A stretch of 46,745 bases of DNA from Pseudonocardia sp. GTDB lineage: Bacteria; Actinomycetota; Actinomycetes; Mycobacteriales; Pseudonocardiaceae. The position numbers and the translations under genes are program-made. The stretch lies in contig NZ_JAJCYB010000087.1 of the NCBI RefSeq assembly GCF_029263155.1, forward strand, positions 1 through 46,745. The letters are read 5' to 3'. Under the pieces are notes generated by a model that ran no database searches, was not told where the DNA came from, and saw only the letters and a program-made list of their open reading frames with translations. Shown one piece after another: positions 28,469 to 37,175 of this stretch (the stretch's first letter is position 1; each line of letters begins with the position of its first letter).

Positions 28469-29704
28469 ATGGGCCACGCCGAACCCACGCCGTCGCCCGC
28501 CGCATCGGCGCCGCCCGCCCCGTCCCGGCCGCCCGGCCCGTCGCGGGCCCCGGCCCGGCGGCCGCGCCGCGTCCTGGCCCTGGACCACTCCGCCGAGCTG
28601 GGCGGCGCCGAGATCGGCCTCGGCCACCTCGCGACCGAGCTCGGCGGAGGCATGGACGTCGCGCTGCTCGACGACGGCCCCTTCGCCGACCTGCTGCGCG
28701 GCCGCGGCGTCGAGCCCTACCTGCTGGACCCGGCCGGAGCGGCCACCGGCGGTGTCCGTCGCGGCGGGCCGTTGCTCGCCGGGGCGTCGGCCCTGCGCGA
28801 CCAGGCCGCGCGGATCCGTCCCCGGCTGCTGGCCGCACTGGACGACTCCGGCGCGGACGTGCTGGTGTGCAACACGCTGCGCGCGGCCGTGCTGGCGGCG
28901 CTGTGCCGGCCGCCGCGTCGCGTCCGGCGGATCGCGATGGTCCGCGACGGGCTGCGGCCGCCGTACCTCGGTGCCGCCCGTGCGGTCGCGAGCCGTGCCG
29001 CGGTCGCGGCCGCCGGGCACGTCGCCGTCGCGAACTCGGCGTGGACGGCGCGGTCGCTGTGGTCGCTGTGGTCGGCGCGCCCGGTGCACGTGATGCCCCC
29101 CGTGATCGGGCGCGAGTTCTTCACCGAGCCCGTCGCGCGTCCCGGCGGTGCCGTGCCGCGGGTGCTGCTGCTGGGTCGGATCGCGCGCTGGAAGGGCCAG
29201 CTGCTCGGCCTGCACGCCGCGGGCCTGGTCCCGGCCGGGATCCCGTTCGAGCTCACCGTCGCCGGCGGTCCCTGGTTCGGCGAGGAGGACTACCACCGTG
29301 AGGTGCGGGCGGCGGCGGCCGCGATGGACCGGCCGCGACCGGAGCTGCTCGGCCACGTCGACGCGGTGCGCGAGCTGGTCGACGCCCACGACGTCGTCGT
29401 GCACACCTCGACCGTGCCGGAGCCGTTCGGGCAGGTCGTCGTGCAGGCCATGGCCCGGGGCCGGGTCGTGCTGGCCGCGGGCGAGGGCGGGCCCGCCGAG
29501 ATCGTCACGCCGGGCAGCGGGCTGCTCTACACCCCGCGCGACCCGGCCTCGCTCGCCGCCGCGCTGACCGCCGTGCTGCGCGACGAGCACCGCCGCCGCG
29601 ACCTCGGCCGCGCCGCGCGGGTACGCGCCACCGACTTCCACCCCGGCCACTCGGTCCGGGTGTTCACCGACATCGTCGACAGCCTGCGGGAGGCCACGTC
29701 ATGA
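28469..29704 (+). CDS. GT4-family glycosyltransferase
   Basis: Protein of 411 aa. The N-terminus is Pro/Ala-rich. The GT-B acceptor half begins VLALDHSAELGGAEIGLGHLATEL. The C-terminal half has LLLGRIARWKGQLLGLHA and the donor-binding TVPEPFGQVVVQAMARGRVVLA (EX7E-type region). It adds one sugar of the lipid-linked repeat in the cytoplasm; donor and linkage cannot be read from sequence. The start lies 1 nt after the previous stop, and its stop overlaps the next ATG (ATGA). Confidence 0.88.
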   Translation: MGHAEPTPSPAASAPPAPSRPPGPSRAPARRPRRVLALDHSAELGGAEIGLGHLATELGGGMDVALLDDGPFADLLRGRGVEPYLLDPAGAATGGVRRGGPLLAGASALRDQAARIRPRLLAALDDSGADVLVCNTLRAAVLAALCRPPRRVRRIAMVRDGLRPPYLGAARAVASRAAVAAAGHVAVANSAWTARSLWSLWSARPVHVMPPVIGREFFTEPVARPGGAVPRVLLLGRIARWKGQLLGLHAAGLVPAGIPFELTVAGGPWFGEEDYHREVRAAAAAMDRPRPELLGHVDAVRELVDAHDVVVHTSTVPEPFGQVVVQAMARGRVVLAAGEGGPAEIVTPGSGLLYTPRDPASLAAALTAVLRDEHRRRDLGRAARVRATDFHPGHSVRVFTDIVDSLREATS

Positions 29705-30837
29705 AGGTCGCACTGGTACACGACTACCTCACCCAGCGGGGCGGGGCCGAGCGCGTGGCCCTGCAGTTCTGCCGCGCCTACCCCGGCGCCCCGCTCTACA
29801 CCTCGCTCTACGACGCGGCCGGCACCTACCCGGACTTCGCCGAGGTCGACGTCCGCTGCGGCCCGCTGCAGCGCCTCGCCCCGGCGCGGCGCGACCCGCG
29901 CCTGGCCCTTCCGCTGCTCGCCCCCGCATGGGACCGCACCGTCGTCAGCGACGACGCCGAGGCGCTGCTGATCAGCAGCAGCGGCTGGGCGCACGGGGTG
30001 GCCGGCCCGCCGGACGTGCCCACGGTGGTGTACTGCCACAACCCGCCGCGCTGGCTGCACCAGCCCGACATCTACCTGACCGGGGCGGCGGAACGGACGG
30101 CGATGCGACTGCTGCGCCCCCACCTGCTGCGCTGGGACCGGCGCGCCGCCCGGCGCGCGCACACCTACCTGGCGAACTCGAACGTGGTCGCCGACCGGAT
30201 CCGGGAGGCCTACGACATCGACGCTCAGGTGGTGCACCCGCCGGTCACCATCGACGCGGCGGGCGAGCAGGCGCCGGTCGCGGGGATCGCTCCCGGCTTC
30301 TTCCTCACCGTGAGCCGGGCCCGCGGCTACAAGAACGTCGCACGGGTCGCCGAGGCCGTGGCGTCGATCCCGGGCGCCGAGCTCGTGGTGATCGGCTCCG
30401 GGACGCCGGACGAGGAGCCCGCGCCGAACGTGCGCTGGCTCGGGCTGGTGTCCGACGCCGAGCTGCGCTGGCTCTACGCCCACGCCACCGCGCTGGTCAC
30501 GGTGGCCTTCGAGGACTTCGGCCTGACCCCGCTGGAGGCCAACGCGTTCGGTACGCCGGTGGCCGCGCTGCGGGCCGGGGGGCACCTGGACTCGGTGGTG
30601 GAGGGCGTCTCGGGCAGCTGGATCGAGGAGCCGACCGCGGCGTCGGTGCGCGACACGCTGGTCTCGCTGCCCTCGTTCGACCGGCGGGCCGTCCTGGAGC
30701 ACGCGGCGGGGTTCTCCCTCGACGCGTTCACCCGGCGCATCGACGACGTGCTGCGGACGGCCACCGGCCGCCGCGTCGCGGTGGCGTCGGCGACCCGACG
30801 GCGGGGCGAGCCCCGCCCGACGGCCGCGGCGGCGTGA
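29701..30837 (+). CDS. GT4-family glycosyltransferase
   Basis: Protein of 378 aa. It starts VALVHDYLTQRGGAERVALQFCRAYPGAPLYTSLY, the signature of a GT4 subgroup found in capsule and O-antigen clusters (RGGAE loop near the start). YCHNPPRWLHQP is in the acceptor half and TVSRARGYKNV in the donor half. FEDFGLTPLEANAFGTPVAAL carries the conserved glutamates. It adds another residue to the repeat unit. Both ends are tightly packed with neighbours: ATGA overlap upstream, 19 nt downstream. Confidence 0.9.
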   Translation: MKVALVHDYLTQRGGAERVALQFCRAYPGAPLYTSLYDAAGTYPDFAEVDVRCGPLQRLAPARRDPRLALPLLAPAWDRTVVSDDAEALLISSSGWAHGVAGPPDVPTVVYCHNPPRWLHQPDIYLTGAAERTAMRLLRPHLLRWDRRAARRAHTYLANSNVVADRIREAYDIDAQVVHPPVTIDAAGEQAPVAGIAPGFFLTVSRARGYKNVARVAEAVASIPGAELVVIGSGTPDEEPAPNVRWLGLVSDAELRWLYAHATALVTVAFEDFGLTPLEANAFGTPVAALRAGGHLDSVVEGVSGSWIEEPTAASVRDTLVSLPSFDRRAVLEHAAGFSLDAFTRRIDDVLRTATGRRVAVASATRRRGEPRPTAAAA

Positions 30838-30856
30838 GCGTCCGGGGACCCCGACC

Positions 30857-32077
30857 ATGACCGAGCAGCGGGAGACCGGCGTGCGGCAGGCGGCGCGGGC
30901 CGGGCGCCGGATCGGCGCGTTCGGGCTCGTGCCCGTCCTGGCCGTGGTCACCCCGCTGGTCGTCATCCCGGTCATCTCGCGCACCGCGGGCCCGGAGGGG
31001 ATCGTCGCGACGGCCGTCGGGCAGTCGGTCGGCGCGGTGGCCGGCATCGCCGTGGCGCTGGGCTGGCCGCTGCTCGGCCCGGCGCTGGTGGCCCGGACGC
31101 GCGAGCCGGCCCGGCGCGCGGTGGCCTACGCCGACAGCATCCGCGGCCGGCTGCGCGTGCTCGCCGTGCTCGGCCCGGCGTCGTTCCTGGTCGGCTACCT
31201 GCTCGTCGGCGAGTACGCGCTGGTGGCGGGCCTGTCCGGGCTGGCCTTCGCCGGGTACGGGCTCACCGCGGCGTGGTTCTACGCCGGAACCGGTGACGCC
31301 CGGGGCATCGTCGTCGCCGACACGCTGCCGCGCGTCGGCGCGACCGTGGTGGCCGGGGTGGCGCTCGCGCTGGGCGCCCCGCTGGGCGTCTACCCGCTGC
31401 TGCTCATCGCCGCGGTGGTCCTGTCGCTGGGCCTGAACTCGCGGCGCGTCCTCGGCACCTGGCGGGTGCCGGTGCGCGGGCCCGCTCCCGACCTGCGCGC
31501 GCAGCTGCCGGCCACCGGGTCGCGGCTGCTGCACGGGTTGTACTCGATGGGCTCGGTGTCGATCGTGGCCGCGATGGCGCCCGCCGCGGCGTTCCCGTTC
31601 GCGGCCTACAACCGCATCCAGAAGCCTGCGCTGGGCGCCAGCGCCGCGTTCTCCCAGGCGCTCGTGGCCTGGCTCGGTGCAGACCCGCGGGCCCGGCTGC
31701 GCGGCGCGCTCGCGGTGGACCTCGCGGTCAGCGTGCTGCTCGGTGCGCTGGTCTACCTGTCGTTGCCGCTGCTGCTGCGGATCCTGTTCGGGGACCTGCT
31801 CGTGCTCGACCCGGCGCTGGGCCTGGCCACCGCGGCGGGAGTCGCCACCGGCACCATGGCCCGGTGCCTGCAGCAGCACGGGCTGCTGATGCTCGGCGAC
31901 GAGCGGTTCACCACGCGGCTGCTGGCCGCGCAGTCGGCGGTGAGCGTCGCGGCGATGGTCGCGGTGGTCGTGCCGTACGGCGCGCTGGGTGCCACCGTCG
32001 TGTTCGCCGCGGGCGAGGGCGTGTTCTGCCTCGTCGCCGCGGCCCGCATCCTGCTGCTGTGGAGGCGCGATGCGTGA
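30857..32077 (+). CDS. Wzx-like polysaccharide flippase (MOP superfamily)
   Basis: Protein of 406 aa with about ten to twelve hydrophobic helices and few charged residues inside them. FGLVPVLAVVTPLVVIPVISRTAGPEGIV at the N-terminus and FAAYNRIQKPALGASAAFSQALVAW in the middle resemble O-antigen flippases. It would turn the undecaprenyl-linked repeat to the outer face. Its last 8 nt overlap the polymerase gene. Confidence 0.85.
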   Translation: MTEQRETGVRQAARAGRRIGAFGLVPVLAVVTPLVVIPVISRTAGPEGIVATAVGQSVGAVAGIAVALGWPLLGPALVARTREPARRAVAYADSIRGRLRVLAVLGPASFLVGYLLVGEYALVAGLSGLAFAGYGLTAAWFYAGTGDARGIVVADTLPRVGATVVAGVALALGAPLGVYPLLLIAAVVLSLGLNSRRVLGTWRVPVRGPAPDLRAQLPATGSRLLHGLYSMGSVSIVAAMAPAAAFPFAAYNRIQKPALGASAAFSQALVAWLGADPRARLRGALAVDLAVSVLLGALVYLSLPLLLRILFGDLLVLDPALGLATAAGVATGTMARCLQQHGLLMLGDERFTTRLLAAQSAVSVAAMVAVVVPYGALGATVVFAAGEGVFCLVAAARILLLWRRDA

Positions 32078-33491
32078 GACCCGGCTGCTCGCCCCGACGC
32101 CGGTGGGCGCACCGCTGGTCCGGGTGACCGCGGTCGCCGTCGCGGGCGCGCTGGCGGTGCCGGCCGCCTCCGGGATCCGGCCGTGGACCTCCGGGCTGCT
32201 CGCCGTGCTGACCGTCGCGCTGTGCGTGTGGGGTCTGGTCGCCGCGTTCGACCGCGGCGCGCGACTGGCCCAGCTCGTGTTCTGGGCGTTCTCGCTGGCC
32301 TGGCTCGGGGTGGCCCCGCTCTACCAGCTCGCGGTGGGGCAGGTGGCGTGGGGCGACCGTTCGCTGCTGGCCATGCGCGACGCGGTGACGTCCGCGCAGC
32401 TGCTCGTGCTGCTGTCGCTGGCGGCGTTCCTCGCGGGGTCCCACCTCCCGATCCGGGAGGTGCGCCGCGTCGCCGACCTCGACCCGGTTCGCACCGTGCG
32501 CGCCGCCGGCGTGGTGGTGGGGCTGGCGGTGCTGCTGCTGCCGCTCGCCGCCCGGGCCGGGGGCGGCTTCGCGAGCCTGTTCGTCAGCCGCCAGGAGCGG
32601 TCGGCGGCGATCGACGCGGCCGGGGTGGTCGCGGCCGACGGTGGCGGGGCCACCCTCGGGCTGGTCACGCTGCTGCCCGCGGCGCTGGCCACGGTCGGGT
32701 GCTACTTCGCGATCCTGGCGCTGCGCGAGCACGCCCGCCGCAGCCGGCTGGGGGAATGGCCCGTGCGGGCGGTCGTCGTCGCGCTGGCGGGAGTGGCGAT
32801 GCTGCTCACCTACAGCAACCCGGTGGCCAACTCGCGGTTCATCAGCTTCGCGGCGATCGGCTGCTGCGCGTTGGCCGCACTGGCTCCGCGCAGCGTGCGC
32901 GCCGGGGCCGCGCTGGCCGGCTCCGCGGTGGTCGGGCTGCTGTTCGCGTATCCGATCCTCTATGCGCTGCGCAAGCCCGGGGGACTGGCCGGGGACTCCC
33001 CGTTCTCGCTGGCGGACTGGGCGGGTCCGGACTTCGACGGCTTCCAGCAGTGGACCAACACCGTGCTCTTCGTCGGCGACCGCGGCCCGGAGTGGGGGCG
33101 GACGATCCTGTCGGCCCTGTTGTTCTGGGTGCCGCGATCGGTCTGGGACGGCAAGTCGGTTCCGGCGTCGATCACGGTCGCCGAGTACCGCGGCTACGGC
33201 TTCACCGACCTGTCGCTGCCGGTGTCGGCCGAGCTGTACCTCAACTTCGGGGTCGCGGGCGTGGTCGTCGGCATGGTCGCGCTCGGCGCGCTGTGGGCGC
33301 GGCTGGACCACGCGTGGCTCACCGCGCCCGGCTCGCTGCTCGCCGTGCTCGCGCCGGTCGTCGCGACGCAGCAGTTCGGGCTCATCCGCGGACCGATGGG
33401 ATCTCTGGCGCCCGTCATCGGTTCGGTCGTGCTGCTGTCGCTCGCGGTGGTGGCCTACAGCGGGCGCCGGGAACGAGGGGGAGACACATGA
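32070..33491 (+). CDS. Wzy-like oligosaccharide repeat-unit polymerase
   Basis: Protein of 473 aa with about ten TM helices. The extracytoplasmic loop has FVSRQERSAAID, and FISFAAIGCC and LLFWVPRSVWDGKSVPASITVAEY follow. The latter pattern is common in actinobacterial O-antigen/EPS polymerases. It joins repeat units at the outer face. The ATG at 32070 follows GGAGG by 4 nt and lies inside the end of the flippase gene; a longer frame from 31989 lacks these marks. The stop overlaps the next ATG (ATGA). Confidence 0.85.
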   Translation: MRETRLLAPTPVGAPLVRVTAVAVAGALAVPAASGIRPWTSGLLAVLTVALCVWGLVAAFDRGARLAQLVFWAFSLAWLGVAPLYQLAVGQVAWGDRSLLAMRDAVTSAQLLVLLSLAAFLAGSHLPIREVRRVADLDPVRTVRAAGVVVGLAVLLLPLAARAGGGFASLFVSRQERSAAIDAAGVVAADGGGATLGLVTLLPAALATVGCYFAILALREHARRSRLGEWPVRAVVVALAGVAMLLTYSNPVANSRFISFAAIGCCALAALAPRSVRAGAALAGSAVVGLLFAYPILYALRKPGGLAGDSPFSLADWAGPDFDGFQQWTNTVLFVGDRGPEWGRTILSALLFWVPRSVWDGKSVPASITVAEYRGYGFTDLSLPVSAELYLNFGVAGVVVGMVALGALWARLDHAWLTAPGSLLAVLAPVVATQQFGLIRGPMGSLAPVIGSVVLLSLAVVAYSGRRERGGDT

Positions 33492-34363
33492 CGATCCGCG
33501 AGACGGCCGAACGCAGCTACCGCGCGGTGCTCGACGCGTTGCCGGTGGCCGCGCGACGGCGCCTGCTCTACACCAGGGCCCACCGGCGGATGCCCCGCTT
33601 CGGGCACCCGCAGCGGTTCACCGAGAAGGTCAACTGGCGGATCCTGCGCGACCGCCGCGCCGGGCTGGCGTGGACATGCGACAAGCTCGCCATGAAGGAC
33701 TACGCCGGGCGCAGCGACGCCGGGGTGCGGGTGGCGCGGACCCTGTGGTCGGGCACGGACGTGCACGAGATCGCCGCGCTGGAGCTGCCGAAGCGTTGGG
33801 TGCTCAAGCCCAACCACCGCAGCGCCACGGTGCACCTGGGTACCGGGGATCCCGACGTCGACGAGCTGGCCGTGCTCACCGAGGGCTGGCTGCGCAGCTA
33901 CCAGGCCGAGCAGCTGGGTGAATGGGCGTACGGCCAGGCCCGGCCGACGATGCTGCTGGAGGAGTGGATCGGCGAGTCCGACGAGCCCCCGATGGACTAC
34001 AAGTTCTTCGTGTTCGGCGGCCGCGTGGCACTCGTGCAGGTCGACACCAGCCGCTTCACCGGGCACTGCCGGCGGCTGTTCTGGCCGGACTGGACGCCCC
34101 TGGAGGTCACGCTGCGCTGGCCGCTGGGCCCGGAGGTGCCCCGTCCGCGGCGGCTCGAGCAGATGGTCGCCGCCGCCGCCGCGCTGGGCGAGCCGTTCGA
34201 CTTCATGCGCATCGACCTCTACGACGACGGCGACACCATCTGGTTCGGCGAGACCACGCCCTACCCCAGCGGCGGGCTGTCCCCGTTCGACCCGGCCTGG
34301 CTCGACACCGCGCTCGGGTCCATGTGGACGCTGCCGGACGCCGCGGCTGCAGGCCGCCGATGA
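33488..34363 (+). CDS. TupA-like ATP-grasp amide ligase
   Basis: Protein of 291 aa, cytoplasmic. FGHPQRFTEKVNWRIL, WTCDKLAMKDYA, LPKRWVLKPNHRSA, LLEEWIGESDEPPMDYKFFVFGG and the metal-site MRIDLYDDGDTIWFGETTPYPSGG are the marks of the TupA-like ATP-grasp family, named from teichuronopeptide synthesis in alkaliphilic Bacillus. It probably attaches an amino acid or peptide to a sugar carboxylate (or amine) in the repeat unit. With UGDH in the same regulon, glucuronate is the obvious acceptor (inference). It overlaps both neighbours by 4 nt. Confidence 0.85.
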   Translation: MTIRETAERSYRAVLDALPVAARRRLLYTRAHRRMPRFGHPQRFTEKVNWRILRDRRAGLAWTCDKLAMKDYAGRSDAGVRVARTLWSGTDVHEIAALELPKRWVLKPNHRSATVHLGTGDPDVDELAVLTEGWLRSYQAEQLGEWAYGQARPTMLLEEWIGESDEPPMDYKFFVFGGRVALVQVDTSRFTGHCRRLFWPDWTPLEVTLRWPLGPEVPRPRRLEQMVAAAAALGEPFDFMRIDLYDDGDTIWFGETTPYPSGGLSPFDPAWLDTALGSMWTLPDAAAAGRR

Positions 34364-35838
34364 GGACGCTCGCGCTGCTGCTCGCCCTGCTCGTCCCCCT
34401 GGCCTGCGCGGCCACGCCCGCACCCGGCGCCGGGGCGCCCGGCCCGAGCGCGGATCGCCTGGTGTTCGCGCACTACTTCACCCCCTACCCGCTCTCCGCG
34501 GACAACGAGCCCGCCGCGCAGGACTACTACACCCGCGAGTACCTCGACCCCGGCGGTGAGGACGGGCGCCACCGCGCCTACGGCGGCCTGCTCCGCGACC
34601 GGCCGCCACCGATCCCGCCCGGGGCGCCGGCCACCTGGGAGATCGACAACTACAAGGTCGAGATCCTCCAGGCGCAGTCCGCCGGGATCGACGGGTTCAC
34701 CGTCGACATCCTGTCCACCGACGGGGTCTACCGCGACCGCCTCGAACTGCTCGTCCGGGCCGCCGCGGAGCTGGACACCGGGTTCACGATCGCGCTGATG
34801 CCCGACGGCGCCGTCCTGGACGAGGACTCCTCGGCGGCGCTGGTCGACCTGGTCGGCGAGCTCCTGCGCTACCCGTCGCTGCACCGCCTCGACGACGGGC
34901 GCCTGCTGGTCTCCCCGTTCTACCCGGAGCGATTCGGGGCCGACTGGTGGGCGGGGTGGATGGCCGATCTCGCGGACGAGCACGGCGTCGAGGTGGCGTT
35001 CGTGCCGTGCTTCCTGAACTACCGCGCGAGCGTCGAGGAGTTCGCGCCGATCAGCCACGCCGTGTCCTGGTGGGGCCAGCGCAGCCCCGCCGGCAGCGTC
35101 GACGGCACGGCCTACGCCGCCGACGCGCACGAGCGCGGGCTGCTGTGGATGCAGCCGGTCTCCGTGCAGGACGCGCGGCCCGCGCAGGGCGTCTACGACG
35201 AGGCGAACAACTCCGAGAACCTGCGGCTCACCTGGGAACAGGCGATCGACGGTGCGGACTGGGTGCAGCTGGTGACCTGGAACGACTACGCCGAGGGCAC
35301 CCAGTTCGCCCCGTCGGCGAACTCCGGCACGGCGCTGCTGGACATCACCGCCCACTACACCGAGTGGTTCCGCACCGGGACGCCGCCGCCGATCACCCGA
35401 GACGTGCTGTACGTGTCGCACCGCGTCCACCCCGCGGGCGCCGTCCCGACCGGGGGCCAGACCGAGCTGATGGAACTGCGCGAGGACAGCAGCCCCGCCC
35501 GCGACGAGGTCGAGGTGCTGGCGATGCTCACCGCCCCGGCCGAGGTCGTGGTGGAGGTCGACGGGCGGGAGACGACCGAACGGCAGCCGGCGGGGGTGTC
35601 GACGCTCGACGCCCCGCTGGCCCCGGGGACGGTCCGCGCGACGGCGATGCGCGACGGCGCGACCGTGGTGTCGGTCGACTCGCCCTGGACGGTCGTCGCG
35701 GAACCGGTGGTGCAGGACCTGGGCTACCGGTACACCGCGAGTGACCCGCCCGATCCCTACGGCTGCGACCCGGGCGCCACGAGCGGGCCCGCCGACCGGC
35801 CGGTCCCTGCGGCGCTGCCGCGGTTCGGGCGCTGCTGA
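34360..35838 (+). CDS. Secreted GH71-like glycoside hydrolase (endo-1,3-alpha-glucanase family)
   Basis: Protein of 492 aa with an N-terminal signal peptide and lipobox-like LACA (residues about 14-17). The barrel starts LVFAHYFTPYPLS, continues AQSAGIDGFTVDIL and has WVQLVTWNDYAEGTQFAPS, the GH71 landmark where WNDY/EG sits near the active site. A C-terminal beta-rich region (about 370-450) follows. Within an EPS operon a hydrolase usually trims or releases polymer. GH71 members cut alpha-1,3-glucan; specificity here is not certain. It is the last gene of the operon, coupled by ATGA to the TupA-like gene. Confidence 0.8.
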   Translation: MRTLALLLALLVPLACAATPAPGAGAPGPSADRLVFAHYFTPYPLSADNEPAAQDYYTREYLDPGGEDGRHRAYGGLLRDRPPPIPPGAPATWEIDNYKVEILQAQSAGIDGFTVDILSTDGVYRDRLELLVRAAAELDTGFTIALMPDGAVLDEDSSAALVDLVGELLRYPSLHRLDDGRLLVSPFYPERFGADWWAGWMADLADEHGVEVAFVPCFLNYRASVEEFAPISHAVSWWGQRSPAGSVDGTAYAADAHERGLLWMQPVSVQDARPAQGVYDEANNSENLRLTWEQAIDGADWVQLVTWNDYAEGTQFAPSANSGTALLDITAHYTEWFRTGTPPPITRDVLYVSHRVHPAGAVPTGGQTELMELREDSSPARDEVEVLAMLTAPAEVVVEVDGRETTERQPAGVSTLDAPLAPGTVRATAMRDGATVVSVDSPWTVVAEPVVQDLGYRYTASDPPDPYGCDPGATSGPADRPVPAALPRFGRC

Positions 35839-35859
35839 GGTCGGGCGCCGCGGCACCCG

Positions 35860-36114
35860 TCAGGGCGCGAGCCCGCCGTCGTCGGCGACCACCGGGTCCG
35901 AGGCACGGCCGATCCGGACGACCTGGTCGGCCGTGGTCGGCGCCTGTGGCGGGCCGACCGACAGCAACACGCCGCCCAGCGCCGTCCCGACCGGCACCGC
36001 GAGCACGGCCAGCGGGAGCGCGAGCCGGGAGCGCAGCGTCCGGCGCTCGGGTCGGTAGGAGGTCGCGGGCCGCCGCGACCGGGCGTCCGTCGCAGTCTGC
36101 GGGGTCCGGTTCAT
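35860..36114 (-). CDS. Small single-pass membrane protein under the shared operator
   Basis: Protein of 84 aa with no known family. A basic N-terminus with many Arg (RSRRPATSYRPERRTLRSR) is followed by one TM helix (about 33-54) and a 30-residue acidic C-terminal end (ADQVVRIGRASDPVVADDGG). The ATG at 36114 is picked over the ATG at 36123 because it lies exactly 7 nt after the CACGAT -10, as at the sister genes. It is divergent from the protease paralogue gene and convergent with the GH71 gene. The co-regulation marks it as part of the system. Confidence 0.65.
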   Translation of the reverse strand: MNRTPQTATDARSRRPATSYRPERRTLRSRLALPLAVLAVPVGTALGGVLLSVGPPQAPTTADQVVRIGRASDPVVADDGGLAP

Positions 36115-36121
36115 GCGATCC

Positions 36122-36175
36122 ATCGTGGCCGTGCCGCATGAAGCCAGTCGGTGGCCAAGATGAAGCATCGGTCAT
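36122..36175 (-). promoter_or_regulatory. Four-box operator and -10 of the small membrane-protein gene
   Basis: Read on the minus strand: ATGACC (from 36175), TTCATC (36164), CACCGA (36153) and TTCATG (36142) at exact 11-bp steps. CACGAT starts 15 bp later (36127), and 7 nt then lead to the ATG at 36114. The -10 hexamer is identical to that at 20970. Confidence 0.8.
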
Positions 36176-36235
36176 CCCCGGCATGGACCGGCGATGACGC
36201 TGCGGCGTCGATCCGGTGTCCGCCCACCCCGACGG

Positions 36236-36289
36236 GTGAAGGGTCGTTCATCGACACCGCATCCCGCGCTCATGGGCCCTCCCTAATCT
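36236..36289 (+). promoter_or_regulatory. Four-box operator and -10 of the protease-paralogue gene
   Basis: GTGAAG (36236), TTCATC (36247), CGCATC (36258) and CTCATG (36269) stand at exact 11-bp steps. TAATCT, the best -10 of the set, starts 15 bp after the last box (36284). Seven nt then lead to the GTG at 36297. Confidence 0.82.
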
Positions 36290-36296
36290 CGGCCCG

Positions 36297-37088
36297 GTGC
36301 CGACCTCGCCCCCCCTGCCCGCGCTCCCCCGCCGCCTGCCCGCCGCGGCCACCGTGCTGCTTGCTGCGGCCGCCCTCGTCGCCGCCCTCCTGCTCGCGCT
36401 CCTGATGCCGGGCGGGCCCGCCACGACCGACGACCGCGCCGAGGTCGGGGAGGTGGAGCTGGTCCGGGTCACCGGACCCGGCGGGGCCGCGGTCGTGGTG
36501 CCGGCGCAGATCAGCACCGGCGTGGCCGGGTCGTCGATCGACACCGTGCTGGCCGACGAGCTCGGCCTGCCCCGCAACGACGCCGACCGGGTCACCGTCA
36601 CCTCGGCCTACGGGGTCCAGATCCGCGACCGCGTGCCGGCCACCGTGCAGCTGGCCGGGCAGGCCCGGAGCACGCGCCTGGTCGCCGTCGACCGGGAACC
36701 CGGCGAGCCGGAGCTGGTGATCGGCCGGTCCGAGCTGGGCGGGTTGGTCGTGGTGGCCGGGGAGCGGTTCCTGAGCGATCCCGGCACCGCCCGGGAGGCG
36801 CCCGCCCTGGGTGCGCTCCTCGCCTCCAGCACCGCGCTCGACGCCCTGCAGGTGCTGGCCCTGATCCCGGTCGCGGCGCTGCTCGTCGTGCTGTTGCGCA
36901 CCGTGGTCGGGCTGCAGACCCTCGGCGTCGCCGTCGGGGTGACGGTGCTGCTGTTCGTGCCGGCCCTCGGGGTGCTCGCCTCCGAGCACCCGGTGCCGGT
37001 CGCGGCGACGGCGGCCCTCGTCGCGGCGCTGGCCGGCAGCTACCGGGGGGTCCGGCTGCTCGACCGGTGGGCCACCCGCGTGGCGTAG
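36297..37088 (+). CDS. Pseudo-protease paralogue of the DTGA-protease/7TM protein
   Basis: Protein of 263 aa. It aligns along its first two thirds with the product at 21783: ELVRVTGPGG against ELVRITGPNG, TGVAGSSIDT against TGASASSIDT, and LLRTVVGLQTLGVAVGV against LLRVLVGVQTLGTFSPV. The catalytic Asp is lost: DTGA is STGV here (S73). The membrane part is shortened to about three or four helices. It is probably a non-catalytic regulator or partner of the active protein. A leaderless GTG at 36297 is set by the promoter. Confidence 0.8.
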   Translation: MPTSPPLPALPRRLPAAATVLLAAAALVAALLLALLMPGGPATTDDRAEVGEVELVRVTGPGGAAVVVPAQISTGVAGSSIDTVLADELGLPRNDADRVTVTSAYGVQIRDRVPATVQLAGQARSTRLVAVDREPGEPELVIGRSELGGLVVVAGERFLSDPGTAREAPALGALLASSTALDALQVLALIPVAALLVVLLRTVVGLQTLGVAVGVTVLLFVPALGVLASEHPVPVAATAALVAALAGSYRGVRLLDRWATRVA

Positions 37089-37175
37089 GAACCCCCACCG
37101 CGCCACGCCACGTCGCCCGAGCGCCGTGGCGAGCGCCCTCCCCCGGGGAGCGCGGCGAGTGCCTGCGGGTCGATC

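Noticed and set aside
26298..29093. A 931-codon frame over the sugar transferase, BY-kinase and first GT4 genes
   Set aside because: Arg/Ala/Pro-rich shift frame of three genes with clear motifs.
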